A stretch of DNA of 64,000 nucleotides from Ruminiclostridium papyrosolvens C7 (GTDB taxonomy: Bacteria; Bacillota; Clostridia; Acetivibrionales; DSM-1351): positions 124,001 through 188,000 of the forward strand of contig NZ_ATAY01000020.1 in NCBI RefSeq assembly GCF_000421965.1, in the 5' to 3' direction. Under the pieces are notes generated by a model, which was given only the letters and a program-made list of their open reading frames with translations, was not told the DNA's origin and made no database searches. Shown piece after piece: positions 16,497 through 25,575 of the stretch (position 1 is its first letter; each line of letters opens with the position of its first letter). The translations under genes and the position numbers were made by a program.

Positions 16497-17030
16497 ATGT
16501 TAAAGATAGATATATTGTTGGATGATTTGCATTTGAAAAATATTAGTTACGGAAGTATTAAAAATATATATTCAATCTACGAAAATACAGATGGCTTTAA
16601 ATATGCAACCGGTGTTTATAGTTTTATAAGCTATGATGTATTTTCCAGTCAGCTTTTTAAGTTTATATCTCAGAATAATGTATTCTTTTTGGATATTTTT
16701 CTTGAAAAAAAGGATTCTTTTATTATCGACAAATCTATAGGTCTGGTCAAAGGCTCTTTGTCTGTTGAGGAAAATATACTCTGGATAAATTCAATTGCTA
16801 TTGATTTGCCATACCAATCCAAAGGCTATGGTAAAAAAGTCATTAATATTCTCGAGAATTATTTTAAAAATTTATACAATGTGAATACTGTTTGTCTTTC
16901 GGTAAGCAAAAATAATACATCTGGTATAAAATTCTGGGAAAAATGCGGTTATACCGAATATGAATTTGATACGTTTTATGATTTACACAGAATAACTGAA
17001 CATGCTCTGATCATGTGGAAAAAAGTGTAA
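16497..17030 (+). CDS. GNAT-family N-acetyltransferase
   Basis: The 177-aa protein has the GNAT acetyl-CoA binding motif IDLPYQSKGYGKKVINILE (Q/R-x-x-G-x-G/A type), followed by VCLSVSKNNTSGIKFWEKCGY, the usual motif B region. It would transfer acetyl from acetyl-CoA to an amine. The N-terminal 80 residues carry the substrate side and are not diagnostic. Start at the ATG at 16497 follows TAAGGA. A TATAAT box lies at 16450-16455. It is a single gene and no neighbour hints at a substrate. Confidence 0.8.
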   Translation: MLKIDILLDDLHLKNISYGSIKNIYSIYENTDGFKYATGVYSFISYDVFSSQLFKFISQNNVFFLDIFLEKKDSFIIDKSIGLVKGSLSVEENILWINSIAIDLPYQSKGYGKKVINILENYFKNLYNVNTVCLSVSKNNTSGIKFWEKCGYTEYEFDTFYDLHRITEHALIMWKKV

Positions 17031-17086
17031 AAATCATTAATATTACAAAAATATTACCAAAAAATTGCTGTTTTATTACTAAAAGT

Positions 17087-17115
17087 TTGACAAACTGTAA
17101 TAAATTAAATATAAT
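17087..17115 (+). promoter_or_regulatory. Consensus sigma-A promoter before the riboswitch
   Basis: TTGACA (17087-17092) and TATAAT (17110-17115) match consensus exactly with a 17-bp spacer. Transcription would begin near 17122, right before the riboswitch. Confidence 0.85.
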
Positions 17116-17125
17116 AATAACGAAA

Positions 17126-17262
17126 TTAATAAGCTGAATCCTCGAAAGAGGTACGGAGGAACCAAGATTTGGGGTTAATCCATTCTTTATTATTTAATGA
17201 ATGGTAGGGAGGTCCTATTGCCCGAGCCCGTCAGCTAACTTCGGAAGCGCTACTATAGGAGG
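17126..17262 (+). ncRNA. c-di-AMP riboswitch (ydaO/yuaA class)
   Basis: The leader contains the conserved blocks of this class in order: GAATCCTCGAAAGAGGTACG, then GGAGGAACCAA, TTGGGGTTAATCC, GTAGGGA, and the 3' signature CCCGAGCCCGTCAGCTAAC. It lies between a consensus promoter and a cell-wall hydrolase gene, which is the usual target type. In this class c-di-AMP binding turns expression off. The expression platform is not resolved here; the region directly overlapping the ribosome binding site (17257-17264) is the likely control point. Confidence 0.92.
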
Positions 17263-17267
17263 GGCCA

Positions 17268-18158
17268 ATGACAGGTAAGATTACCAAGGTACTTGTCGGT
17301 TGTATTTTCGCCTTTTCACTTGTGTTAGTATGCTCTGCTGCTATGGCTGCTTCGCAGTCAGCCCAGATTCAGGGTACTGGCGTCAATGTAAGAAAAGACC
17401 CTAATACTTCAGCAAGTGTCATCACTAAACTTTCCAATAAGAGAGTTTCAGTGCTTGATAAGTCTAGCGGTTGGTACAAGATTTCTTTTGATGGAAAGAC
17501 CGGTTGGGTAAGCGATGACTACATAAAGGTTATAACCACAAAAGGAAGTATTAATGCTAATGGTGTCAATTTCAGAGAAAGTGCCAGTACAAGCAGCAAG
17601 GTAATTAGTTCGCTTAAAAAAGGAACAGATGTACAAATACTGGATACACTTACTGAATGGCACAAGATTAAAGTAGGTTCAAAGGTTGGATACGTTTCAA
17701 AGAAGTTTGTTTCTTCAGCGGCGAATTCAACAAAAACTTCCCGTTCTACGGAAGCTGCAACATTTGTCAGCGATGAGGATGATTCTCTGGTTGGCAGGGT
17801 AATTGCATATGCAAAGAAGTTTATTGGTGTAAGGTATGTTTATGGTGGGAAAAGTCCAAGCGGCTTTGATTGCTCTGGCTATGTCGGCTACGTATATAAG
17901 AACTTTGGCGTTAGCCTCAACAGCTCAGCATCAAGCATGTACTCAAATGGCACAAGGGTTTCTAAGACAGCTTTAAGGGCTGGCGACTTGTTGTTCTTTG
18001 ATGCATCTTCAAGAAAATCAGCTGGTGCTATAGACCATGTAGGTATTTACTTAGGTAACAACCAGTTTATTCATGCATCAACTTCCAATGGAAAAGTGCT
18101 TATTCAGAGTTTATCTGAATATCGGGGAACTTACATTGGTGCAAAAAGAGTAATTTAA
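17268..18158 (+). CDS. Secreted SH3b-NlpC/P60 cell-wall endopeptidase
   Basis: This peptidoglycan hydrolase of 296 aa would cut stem peptides outside the cell. It has a signal peptide (about residues 1-27, AAMAA), two bacterial SH3 domains (about 30-87 and 93-147) that bind wall peptides, a Ser/Thr-rich linker, and an NlpC/P60 domain (about 175-296). The catalytic Cys202 is in FDCSGYVG, His257 in DHVGIYLG, and a third polar residue is His269. The ATG at 17268 follows AGGAGGGG. Control by the c-di-AMP riboswitch links it to wall and osmotic homeostasis. A hairpin follows the gene. Confidence 0.93.
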   Translation: MTGKITKVLVGCIFAFSLVLVCSAAMAASQSAQIQGTGVNVRKDPNTSASVITKLSNKRVSVLDKSSGWYKISFDGKTGWVSDDYIKVITTKGSINANGVNFRESASTSSKVISSLKKGTDVQILDTLTEWHKIKVGSKVGYVSKKFVSSAANSTKTSRSTEAATFVSDEDDSLVGRVIAYAKKFIGVRYVYGGKSPSGFDCSGYVGYVYKNFGVSLNSSASSMYSNGTRVSKTALRAGDLLFFDASSRKSAGAIDHVGIYLGNNQFIHASTSNGKVLIQSLSEYRGTYIGAKRVI

Positions 18159-18165
18159 ATCTTAT

Positions 18166-18210
18166 CATAGACCACGAAACGTCTTTTATAAGACGTTTTT
18201 GTGGTCTATG
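18166..18210 (+). terminator. Terminator after the endopeptidase gene
   Basis: A 10-bp outer stem (18166-18175 with 18201-18210) encloses an inner stem built on AAACGTCTT/AAGACGTTT. A T-rich tail (ACTTTTAATT) follows. Confidence 0.75.
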
Positions 18211-18292
18211 TCAACTTTTAATTCTTAACTTTCTTTTTTATCTTTGAAAATTAATAATTTCTAATTTACTATAATTTAATATGGAGGTTGTT

Positions 18293-20653
18293 TTGAATAT
18301 CAAAAGACCGCTCTGTCTTTTTGCTGTGTCCTTTATTTTAGGGATACTACTTATAAACAGTATTGGATTGAATCCTTTTCTTATAATCTCTTCAATGATA
18401 CTGTTAGCTATAATCTGTCTTCTTAAAAAACTCGGCAATTTAAAGACTATAATTTTTATCTCGCTTTCTTTTTTTATAGCAGGCGGAATGCTTTTCTATA
18501 ATGCAGAATATCGCTATACCGGAAGCTTTAATCAATATTACGGTAATCCTGTAGAAGTAAAGGGTTTTATTGATAGTGAAGTACAGAATTCAGAAGACGG
18601 CAAGTCAAATTTTGTTCTGAAAACGGAATCTGTAATTTATAAAAATAAGACCTTCAAGGTTACAAACAAGATACTGGTTTATGTAAACAACATTAACACA
18701 AAAATAGGCTACAGAACAAAAATAAGTTTTACAGGTATTGTTGAAAAGCCAAAGCCTGCAACCAACCCGGGAGGATTTGATTATAGAAGATATCTGGCAT
18801 CTATAGGCATTTCCGGACGAATATATTTAAATGGTGCATCAGATATTCAGGTTTCAGGTCAAAAGGGCGGAGGCTACTTATATAGAACAGGATATGCAAT
18901 AAAAAATAGAGTTATTGACATAATCAGTTATTCTCTGGATAAGAATCAGGCAGGACTTCTGGAAGGTATGCTCATCGGATATAAGGACGGCTTGGATGAA
19001 AATGCCTTTACAGCATTCAGCAAAGCCGGACTTACCCACATCATGGTAGCCTCAGGAATGAATGTCGCATTTATAATTCTGCCATTTACTTTTATTTTCA
19101 AAAAGTTGAGATTGAGCAGTTTTAAAGCAAATATAATTACTATTTTTATACTTGTATTATTTGTATTTGTTACAGGCTTTTCAGCTTCGGTAGTCAGGGC
19201 GGTTATTATGGGAATAATAATACTGGCAGGCAGAATCATAATGCGGGAACCCGAAATATATACAAGTATTTCAGCCTCGGCACTTATTTTATTAATAATT
19301 AATCCCTATACACTTTTTGACATAGGATTCCAGCTTTCATTCGGTGCAACACTGTCACTTGTCATGTTTTATACGCAAATTAAATCCTTTACAGAGTGCA
19401 AATATATCCCCGATTTAATTTCAGATACACTTGCAGCAACACTTGCAGCCCAGTTAGGGGTTATACCTGTCACATTATATTATTTTAATAATTTTGCAAC
19501 ATTTTCTATTATTTCTAATATCCTCGTTGTACCGTTGGTTGAATTTGTAACAATAATAGGTTTTATTATGGTTTTTACAGGTTTACTTAATATATACCTA
19601 ACGGTTATTATCGGATATATCAACAACACATTTCTGTCCTTCATATTATTTGTTACAGAAGTAACTTCCAAAATACCATTTTCGTTGTTAAAATTACCTA
19701 CCCCAACACTTGGAATGGTTTTTGTTTACTACTTATTTATAATTTATATATTTAAAGGCAGAAATTATTTTAAGGCTAAAAAATACACAAAACACCTGAA
19801 AAGAGCAATTACTATCTTGATATTTATTGTATTCGGGGTCAGGGCATTATTACCTAAGCCTATGGAAATAACATTTTTGGATGTGGGGCAAGGTGACAGC
19901 ACATTTATAAGAACAGCTCAAGGTACAAAAATACTCATTGACGGAGGAGGACGGGAAGCAAACTCGAAATCAGAGTTTGATATAGGTGAGTCAGTTATGG
20001 TACCATATATTCTTGACAGGGGTACGAAAAAAGTTGATATTGTCATTGCATCCCACGGACACTCTGACCATACTGAGGGACTTGAAGCAGTGCTCAGTGA
20101 GTTGTCTGTTGGGACAGTAATAGTGCCTGAAACTGATGGACGGGGATTAGAGAAAATAAACAATATCTGCAAAGAAAAAAATATTTCAGTAATTAAGTGT
20201 AAGCAAGGGGATAGAATAAACCTTGATAAAGAAACGGTATTTGAAGTATTAAACCCGCTCCCTTATAAAACAGACAGTCTTGCCCAAGAGGACTTGAATG
20301 AAAGCTCATTAGTGTTAAAATTAGTTTATAAGAATGTAAAAGTTTTGTTTACAGGGGACAGCGGAATCCCGTCAGAGGAGAGAATATTAAAACAAGGTCT
20401 GGATTTAAATGCGGACATAATTAAAGTAGGGCATCACGGTTCTCCCGGTTCGTCAAGCAATGATTACATAAAGGCGGTTAAGCCGCAATATGGGGTTGTT
20501 TCGGTAGGAAGAAACAATTTTGGGCATCCAAGCCAATTTGTTATTGATACACTTGAAGAGAATGGAGCAAAACTTTTTAGGACAGACGAAAAAGGAGCAG
20601 TTATTGCAACCAGCTATGGAAACGAGTTTAACATTAGAACAATGATACCTTAA
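18293..20653 (+). CDS. comEC: DNA internalisation competence protein ComEC/Rec2
   Basis: ComEC forms the membrane channel for single-stranded DNA uptake. The 786-aa protein has an N-terminal DUF4131 region with membrane segments (about 1-180), the Competence domain with many helices (about 210-510), and a metallo-beta-lactamase-like nuclease domain. That domain carries LDVGQGDSTFI and ASHGHSDHTEG from about residue 530, then GHHGSPGSSS. I prefer the TTG at 18293 with GGAGG five bases upstream. The ATG at 18281 would place its own ribosome site inside the gene. It leads a comEC-holA-recJ run. Other competence genes are not present, so natural transformation cannot be concluded. Confidence 0.9.
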   Translation: MNIKRPLCLFAVSFILGILLINSIGLNPFLIISSMILLAIICLLKKLGNLKTIIFISLSFFIAGGMLFYNAEYRYTGSFNQYYGNPVEVKGFIDSEVQNSEDGKSNFVLKTESVIYKNKTFKVTNKILVYVNNINTKIGYRTKISFTGIVEKPKPATNPGGFDYRRYLASIGISGRIYLNGASDIQVSGQKGGGYLYRTGYAIKNRVIDIISYSLDKNQAGLLEGMLIGYKDGLDENAFTAFSKAGLTHIMVASGMNVAFIILPFTFIFKKLRLSSFKANIITIFILVLFVFVTGFSASVVRAVIMGIIILAGRIIMREPEIYTSISASALILLIINPYTLFDIGFQLSFGATLSLVMFYTQIKSFTECKYIPDLISDTLAATLAAQLGVIPVTLYYFNNFATFSIISNILVVPLVEFVTIIGFIMVFTGLLNIYLTVIIGYINNTFLSFILFVTEVTSKIPFSLLKLPTPTLGMVFVYYLFIIYIFKGRNYFKAKKYTKHLKRAITILIFIVFGVRALLPKPMEITFLDVGQGDSTFIRTAQGTKILIDGGGREANSKSEFDIGESVMVPYILDRGTKKVDIVIASHGHSDHTEGLEAVLSELSVGTVIVPETDGRGLEKINNICKEKNISVIKCKQGDRINLDKETVFEVLNPLPYKTDSLAQEDLNESSLVLKLVYKNVKVLFTGDSGIPSEERILKQGLDLNADIIKVGHHGSPGSSSNDYIKAVKPQYGVVSVGRNNFGHPSQFVIDTLEENGAKLFRTDEKGAVIATSYGNEFNIRTMIP

Positions 20654-20677
20654 AAATATAATAAAAAGAGGAAGAAT

Positions 20678-21694
20678 ATGAGTTTTGATATATTAAAAAA
20701 AGAATTAAAGGAAAGTAAACTGCAAAATATATACCTCTTTTATGGTCAGGAAGATTATCTTATAAAGTATTATATGAATGCTATAGCCAACCTGATTGTT
20801 GACGAAGAAACAAAGGATTTAAATTATGTATATCTGGAAGGTAAAAAAGATACCGAAACTCTTATAGCAAACTGTGAGACTATGCCTGTTTTCAGTGAAA
20901 AAAAGCTTGTTGTTGCAAGAAATTCAGGCTTTTTCAAGTCAAAAAAAGGTGGGAGTGAGGGTTTCGACAAGAAATCAGAAAACAATAAACTTACAGACTA
21001 CATTGAAAATATGCCTCCCTATACATGCCTTGTTTTTGTGGAACAGGAAGTAGACAAGAGAATTAAGCTGGTAAATACTATAAAGAAAAAGGGTCTTGTT
21101 GTAGAGTTTGATTATCAAAAGCCTGCTGACCTTGTAAAATGGGTCGTAAAGGTCTTTAAAAGCCATAAAAAAACCATAGATACTATTGCAGCATCGTATA
21201 TAGTTGAGAACAGCGAATATTCCATGGTGGAACTGTTGAACGAAATAGACAAAATAGTAAATTTTACAGGCGAAAAACAGCATATTTCCATTGAAGATGT
21301 TCAGTCGGTATGTACAAAAACCATAAAAAGCAGAATCTTTGATCTTACTGATGCAGTTGCTGAAGGTAATATTTCCAAAGCATTAATGCTATTGAATGAT
21401 ATGGCTTCGTTAAAGGAGCCAATGCAAAAAATAATGTACATGATTGTAAGACAAATAAGAATGGTTTACAGAATGAAATTACTCAAACAACAGGGCATGA
21501 GAGAGGATGCGGCAGCAAAGCAAATGGGATTAACACCTTTTGTTGCCTCAAAAGTTCTCGGATTAAGCAGGAATATGGAAATAGGTATTTTGGAAAAGGC
21601 CATGTATTATAGCCTTGAACTGGATGAGTCCATAAAAACGGGGAAAATGGCTGATAGAACGGCGATTGAGCTTCTCATAGCTTCAATGAAGTAA
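20678..21694 (+). CDS. holA: DNA polymerase III delta subunit
   Basis: HolA is the clamp-loader subunit that opens the sliding clamp. The 338-aa protein opens with LQNIYLFYGQEDYLIKYY, the family's degenerate AAA+ start without a working Walker A. It continues with the SMVELLNEIDKIV region and ends in the C-terminal collar domain with MADRTAIELLIASM. Length is typical. It follows comEC by 24 bp with AGAGGA as binding site, and this comEC-holA order is common in Firmicutes. Confidence 0.92.
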   Translation: MSFDILKKELKESKLQNIYLFYGQEDYLIKYYMNAIANLIVDEETKDLNYVYLEGKKDTETLIANCETMPVFSEKKLVVARNSGFFKSKKGGSEGFDKKSENNKLTDYIENMPPYTCLVFVEQEVDKRIKLVNTIKKKGLVVEFDYQKPADLVKWVVKVFKSHKKTIDTIAASYIVENSEYSMVELLNEIDKIVNFTGEKQHISIEDVQSVCTKTIKSRIFDLTDAVAEGNISKALMLLNDMASLKEPMQKIMYMIVRQIRMVYRMKLLKQQGMREDAAAKQMGLTPFVASKVLGLSRNMEIGILEKAMYYSLELDESIKTGKMADRTAIELLIASMK

Positions 21695-21714
21695 TACTAA
21701 AATATGGGGGTCAG

Positions 21715-23451
21715 GTGGATTTGCAAAAGTGGATACTAAGGAATCCTAAGTTTGATTTTAAGAAAATGTCAAAGGAATTGGGAATCAGCGAACTTCTTTG
21801 CAGGATAATAGTAAACAGAGGTATAAAGGATTTAGATAATGCCAGAAAATTTATAAAGGCTGATTTGCAAGGTTTAAACGATCCCAGACTAATGAAGGAT
21901 ATGGTAAAGGGCGTTTCAATTGTTAAAGAAAAAATAAAGCTCAATAAGAAAATACGCATAATCGGCGACTACGATGTTGATGGGGTTGTAAGTACTTATA
22001 TATTGTATAAAGCTTTGGCAAGGTGCGGGGCAGCTGTGGACTATGCCATTCCTCACAGGATACTGGACGGATACGGTATAAGTAACAGCTTGGTTGAAAA
22101 TGCTTTAAATGACGGAATTGACACGATTATTACTTGTGATAACGGTATTGCTGCAAAAGAGCAGATACAATTTGCAAAAGAATCCGGGATGACAGTAATA
22201 GTTACAGACCATCATGATGTACCTGACATTATTCCTGAAGCCGATGCCATTATAGATATGAAGCAGGCAGATTGCCAGTATCCCTTTAAACTGCTTTGCG
22301 GGGCAGGAGTGGCGTTTAAATTTACACAGGTGCTATATGGGGAATTGTATATCCCCCGAGAGGAGGAATCCGAGTTTTATGAGTTTGTTGCAATTGCAAC
22401 CGTTTGTGATGTAGTTGATTTGACAGAAGAAAACAGAATCCTTGTAAGACAGGGTCTTAGTGCAATATCCGATACAAAAAATATAGGACTTAATGCACTT
22501 CTGCAAAAGACCGGAATATTAGGAAAGAGTATCGGTGTATATCATCTTGGTTTTATAATAGGTCCATGTATTAATGCATCAGGAAGATTGGATTGGGCTA
22601 TGAAGGGACTGAAATTACTCCTTACTGACGGCCAGCAGGAAGCAGAGGACTTGGCAACTGAATTATACGAACTGAATAATGAACGAAAATCCATGACTGT
22701 AAAAGGTGTGGAGGAGACTATAGAGACAATAGAAAACAGTGATTTGAAAGGCGACAGGGTTTTGGTAGTATATAAGCCGGACATTCATGAAAGTATTGCT
22801 GGTATTATTGCGGGAAAGGTAAGAGAAAGATATAATGTTCCCACATTTATACTTACAAGGGGTGAGAATTGTGTAAAAGGCTCGGGCCGTTCTATAGAAG
22901 AATATAATATGTTTGAGGAACTTTTAAAATGCAAGGAATTGTTTACCAAATTTGGAGGCCATCCAATGGCGGCCGGATTCAGTCTGGAAGCTGACAAAGT
23001 TGATATTTTAAGAGAAAGGGTAAACAGGATTACTACACTTACAGATGATGACCTTATCCCCAAAATATATATTGACGCACATATACCGCTTTCTGCAATA
23101 AATTTAAGGACGGCAGAAGAATTAAACTATTTGGAGCCATATGGAAAGGGAAACACTAAACCTCTGTTTGCTGAAAAAAATATATCAATAAAGCGAGCCG
23201 GAGTATTCGGAAATGAAAGAAAAGTTCTGAAGCTTAGATTACAGGGAGGAAACAGTTTTTCCGACTGCATTTACTTCGGGAATATTGATGAGTTTGATGC
23301 ATATGTTGCTGAAAGGTTTGGTAATGCAGAGCTGCAAAATATGTATGCAGGACGCGCCAATAAAATAAAGTTGGATATGATTTTCAACATTGATATCAAT
23401 GAGTATAATGGATATAGAAATGTACAAATTGTTTTACAATATTACAGGTAA
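21715..23451 (+). CDS. recJ: Single-stranded-DNA-specific 5'-3' exonuclease RecJ
   Basis: RecJ degrades single-stranded DNA from 5' ends in recombination and mismatch repair. The 578 aa show the DHH phosphoesterase motifs: IGDYDVDGVVS near residue 83, CDNGIAA, and TDHHDV near 163. The DHHA1 domain follows with GRSIEEYNMFEELLK and FGGHPMAAGFSLE, then the C-terminal OB-like domain. The start is a GTG at 21715 after a GGGGG tract. It lies 20 bp after holA and ends at a hairpin terminator. Confidence 0.92.
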   Translation: MDLQKWILRNPKFDFKKMSKELGISELLCRIIVNRGIKDLDNARKFIKADLQGLNDPRLMKDMVKGVSIVKEKIKLNKKIRIIGDYDVDGVVSTYILYKALARCGAAVDYAIPHRILDGYGISNSLVENALNDGIDTIITCDNGIAAKEQIQFAKESGMTVIVTDHHDVPDIIPEADAIIDMKQADCQYPFKLLCGAGVAFKFTQVLYGELYIPREEESEFYEFVAIATVCDVVDLTEENRILVRQGLSAISDTKNIGLNALLQKTGILGKSIGVYHLGFIIGPCINASGRLDWAMKGLKLLLTDGQQEAEDLATELYELNNERKSMTVKGVEETIETIENSDLKGDRVLVVYKPDIHESIAGIIAGKVRERYNVPTFILTRGENCVKGSGRSIEEYNMFEELLKCKELFTKFGGHPMAAGFSLEADKVDILRERVNRITTLTDDDLIPKIYIDAHIPLSAINLRTAEELNYLEPYGKGNTKPLFAEKNISIKRAGVFGNERKVLKLRLQGGNSFSDCIYFGNIDEFDAYVAERFGNAELQNMYAGRANKIKLDMIFNIDINEYNGYRNVQIVLQYYR

Positions 23452-23487
23452 CAGCTTATATAACAATAATTAATAAATGATTTTGAG

Positions 23488-23517
23488 AAAAAATACAAAA
23501 TTGTTGTATTTTTTTTT
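23488..23517 (+). terminator. Terminator of the comEC-holA-recJ run
   Basis: An 11-bp A-T-rich stem (23488-23498 with 23504-23514) runs straight into a T-tract, 37 bp after the recJ stop. Confidence 0.7.
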
Positions 23518-23928
23518 GCCCAAATATATATAGTTACAAAATTATTATACCAAAGTCAAAAGAATTTATATTGAGATGGAAACAGTTTACATTTTATAAT
23601 GAGTTAAAATGAGATTTACTAATCGATCTTTTTATCTTGCTCCTATTCTTTACACCTGCCTATTAAAAAAATTCCTTGTTCGGGTCGTGGTATTAGTTAT
23701 ATTAAGGTAAAGTGCCTTTTTGGTTCGAAAAAGTTAATTTATGAATTTAAGAAGGGAGGTTAAAAATTAGAAATCGAATCATTTAAACACTTCTCCAAAT
23801 TTTCGATAATTTGATGTCAAATAAATCCTGTAATAATTCATCTTTATGTTAGACAGGCGATATAGGAGTTTATTTTATTGCTTCAATTTTTAAATCCTAA
23901 TTTAAAAATTTTTAAGGAGGCTTATTTT
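23518..23928 (+). promoter_or_regulatory. Long leader region of the cellulosomal gene pair
   Basis: The 410-bp gap before the GH43-dockerin gene holds no convincing gene. A promoter candidate is TTGAGA (23571-23576) and TATAAT (23595-23600) with an 18-bp spacer, which would give an untranslated leader of about 320 nt. Inside is a strong AAGGGAGGT site (23752-23760) followed only by a stop-rich frame, and a small hairpin at about 23717-23735. A long leader could carry RNA-level control or processing. I see no known riboswitch and no clear CcpA site. Confidence 0.45.
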
Positions 23929-25539
23929 ATGTTTAAGAGTGTTAAGAAACTGTCAATTCTTCTTGTGGTTTGTATACTTGTATCAATTTCAGGTATTAAT
24001 ACCGTATTTGCCGACTATCCGATTTTTTACCAGCGCTACACGGCTGATCCGACTGGTATAGAAGCCAACGGCAGGCTTTATCTTTACTGTTCACACGATG
24101 TATACAATCCCAATAATCCGGGCTACATCATGAATGATATAACCTGTATATCTACAGACGATTTAAAGAACTGGACTGACCACGGAGAGGTTTTTAAAGC
24201 ATCCGGCTGGGCTTCATTGTCGTGGGCTCCGACAGTTGTAGCTAGAAATAACAAATTCTATATGTACTACGGAAATGGTGGCGGCGGCGGAATAGGAGTT
24301 GCAGTAAGCGACAGTCCTGCCGGACCTTTTAAGGATGCACTGGGAAAAGCAATTGTAAACGGAAGCACTCCCGGTGTAAATCCTCCTAATGGATTCTGGT
24401 GCTTTGATCCGGCCGCTTTTGTGGATGATGACGGACAGGCTTATTTATATTTCGGCGGAAACGGCGAGGGGAATACAAGGGTAATCAAGCTTAACAGCGA
24501 TATGATAAGTGTAAACGGTTCTGCATCAAAGATTGTGGCACCGATTTTCTTTGAGGCGTCATTGCTTCACAAGTACAATGGAAAGTATTACTTCTCATAT
24601 TCTACCGATTTTTCAAAGGGAGCCGCTACTATAGATTATATGATGAGTGACAACCCGATGACAGGGTTCCAATACAAAGGAACTGTACTGCCGAATCCTC
24701 CTTCCAATGAAGGAAATAATAACCACCATTCGATATTCTCATTTAAAAATAATTGGTACATAGCTTATCACAACAGAGCGGTTGCTATAGCTAATGGTGC
24801 TTCCAGCGGTGATGCAAGAACATACCAGAGAAGTGTGTGTATTGATAAATTAACCTACAACGCAGACGGAACTATGCAGAAGGTTAACATTACAACTGAC
24901 GGTCTTACCCAACTGAAGTATGTAAATCCTTATGTTACTAATGAAGCTGAAACCATAGCGCAGGAGAGCGGTATAAATACTGAGGATTGCAGCGCGGGTG
25001 GCCGTGATGTCTGCAATATTGAGAATGGAGACTGGGTAAAGGTGAGAGGCGTTGATTTTGGTTCCACCGGTGCAACGTCATTCGATGCCAGTGTAGCATC
25101 AGCAACCAGTGGAGGTAATATAGAAATTCGTCTTGACAGTGCTGATGGAAAACTTGTTGGGACTTGTAACATCTCAGGAACCGGAGGCTGGCAGACTTGG
25201 GCAACAAAATCCTGTACAGTCAGCGGTGCAACAGGGGTACATGACCTATATCTGAAATTTACCGGAGGAAGTGGGTATTTATTTAATGTAAATACTTGGA
25301 AGTTTAATACTCAGGCAAATAAAATTGTATATGGAGATTTGGACGGAAGCGGAGACATAAATGCAATTGACTTTTCACTTATGAAGCAGTTCATTCTTGG
25401 AACAATAACAAAATTTCCTTCTTCCGATGGACTCACTGCTGCGGACTTGGACGGTAATGGAGCAATAGATGCACTTGATTATGTACTTCTTAAAGAGTAT
25501 CTGTTAGGAAAGAGAACGCAATTCCCGGTTGGAGCCTAA
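23929..25539 (+). CDS. Cellulosomal GH43-CBM6-dockerin protein
   Basis: This is a secreted hemicellulase of 536 aa. A signal peptide (about 1-29) is followed by a GH43 beta-propeller (about 30-325). The base Asp is in YTADPTGIEANG, the second Asp in CFDPAAFVDDDG, and the acid Glu in FFEASLLHKYNGKYY. A CBM6 (about 335-460, from NEAETIAQESG) follows, then a type I dockerin (about 470-536) with two duplicated calcium loops, DLDGSGDINAIDFSLMK and DLDGNGAIDALDYVLLK. Such enzymes remove arabinose or xylose from xylan; exact substrate is inferred. The ATG at 23929 has a strong AAGGAGG site. It probably shares a transcript with the GH9 gene 36 bp downstream. Confidence 0.9.
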   Translation: MFKSVKKLSILLVVCILVSISGINTVFADYPIFYQRYTADPTGIEANGRLYLYCSHDVYNPNNPGYIMNDITCISTDDLKNWTDHGEVFKASGWASLSWAPTVVARNNKFYMYYGNGGGGGIGVAVSDSPAGPFKDALGKAIVNGSTPGVNPPNGFWCFDPAAFVDDDGQAYLYFGGNGEGNTRVIKLNSDMISVNGSASKIVAPIFFEASLLHKYNGKYYFSYSTDFSKGAATIDYMMSDNPMTGFQYKGTVLPNPPSNEGNNNHHSIFSFKNNWYIAYHNRAVAIANGASSGDARTYQRSVCIDKLTYNADGTMQKVNITTDGLTQLKYVNPYVTNEAETIAQESGINTEDCSAGGRDVCNIENGDWVKVRGVDFGSTGATSFDASVASATSGGNIEIRLDSADGKLVGTCNISGTGGWQTWATKSCTVSGATGVHDLYLKFTGGSGYLFNVNTWKFNTQANKIVYGDLDGSGDINAIDFSLMKQFILGTITKFPSSDGLTAADLDGNGAIDALDYVLLKEYLLGKRTQFPVGA

Positions 25540-25575
25540 AAGGCTACATTGTGTTTATGTGGAAAGGAGAAAAAG

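Noticed and set aside
18166-18210. Nested hairpin as a second riboswitch
   Set aside because: Position after a stop codon and the T-rich tail fit a terminator. No conserved riboswitch core is seen.
23742-23771. Nine-codon frame MNLRREVKN in the cellulosomal leader
   Set aside because: It has no upstream ribosome site of its own; the AAGGGAGGT lies inside it. A leader peptide cannot be argued from this alone.
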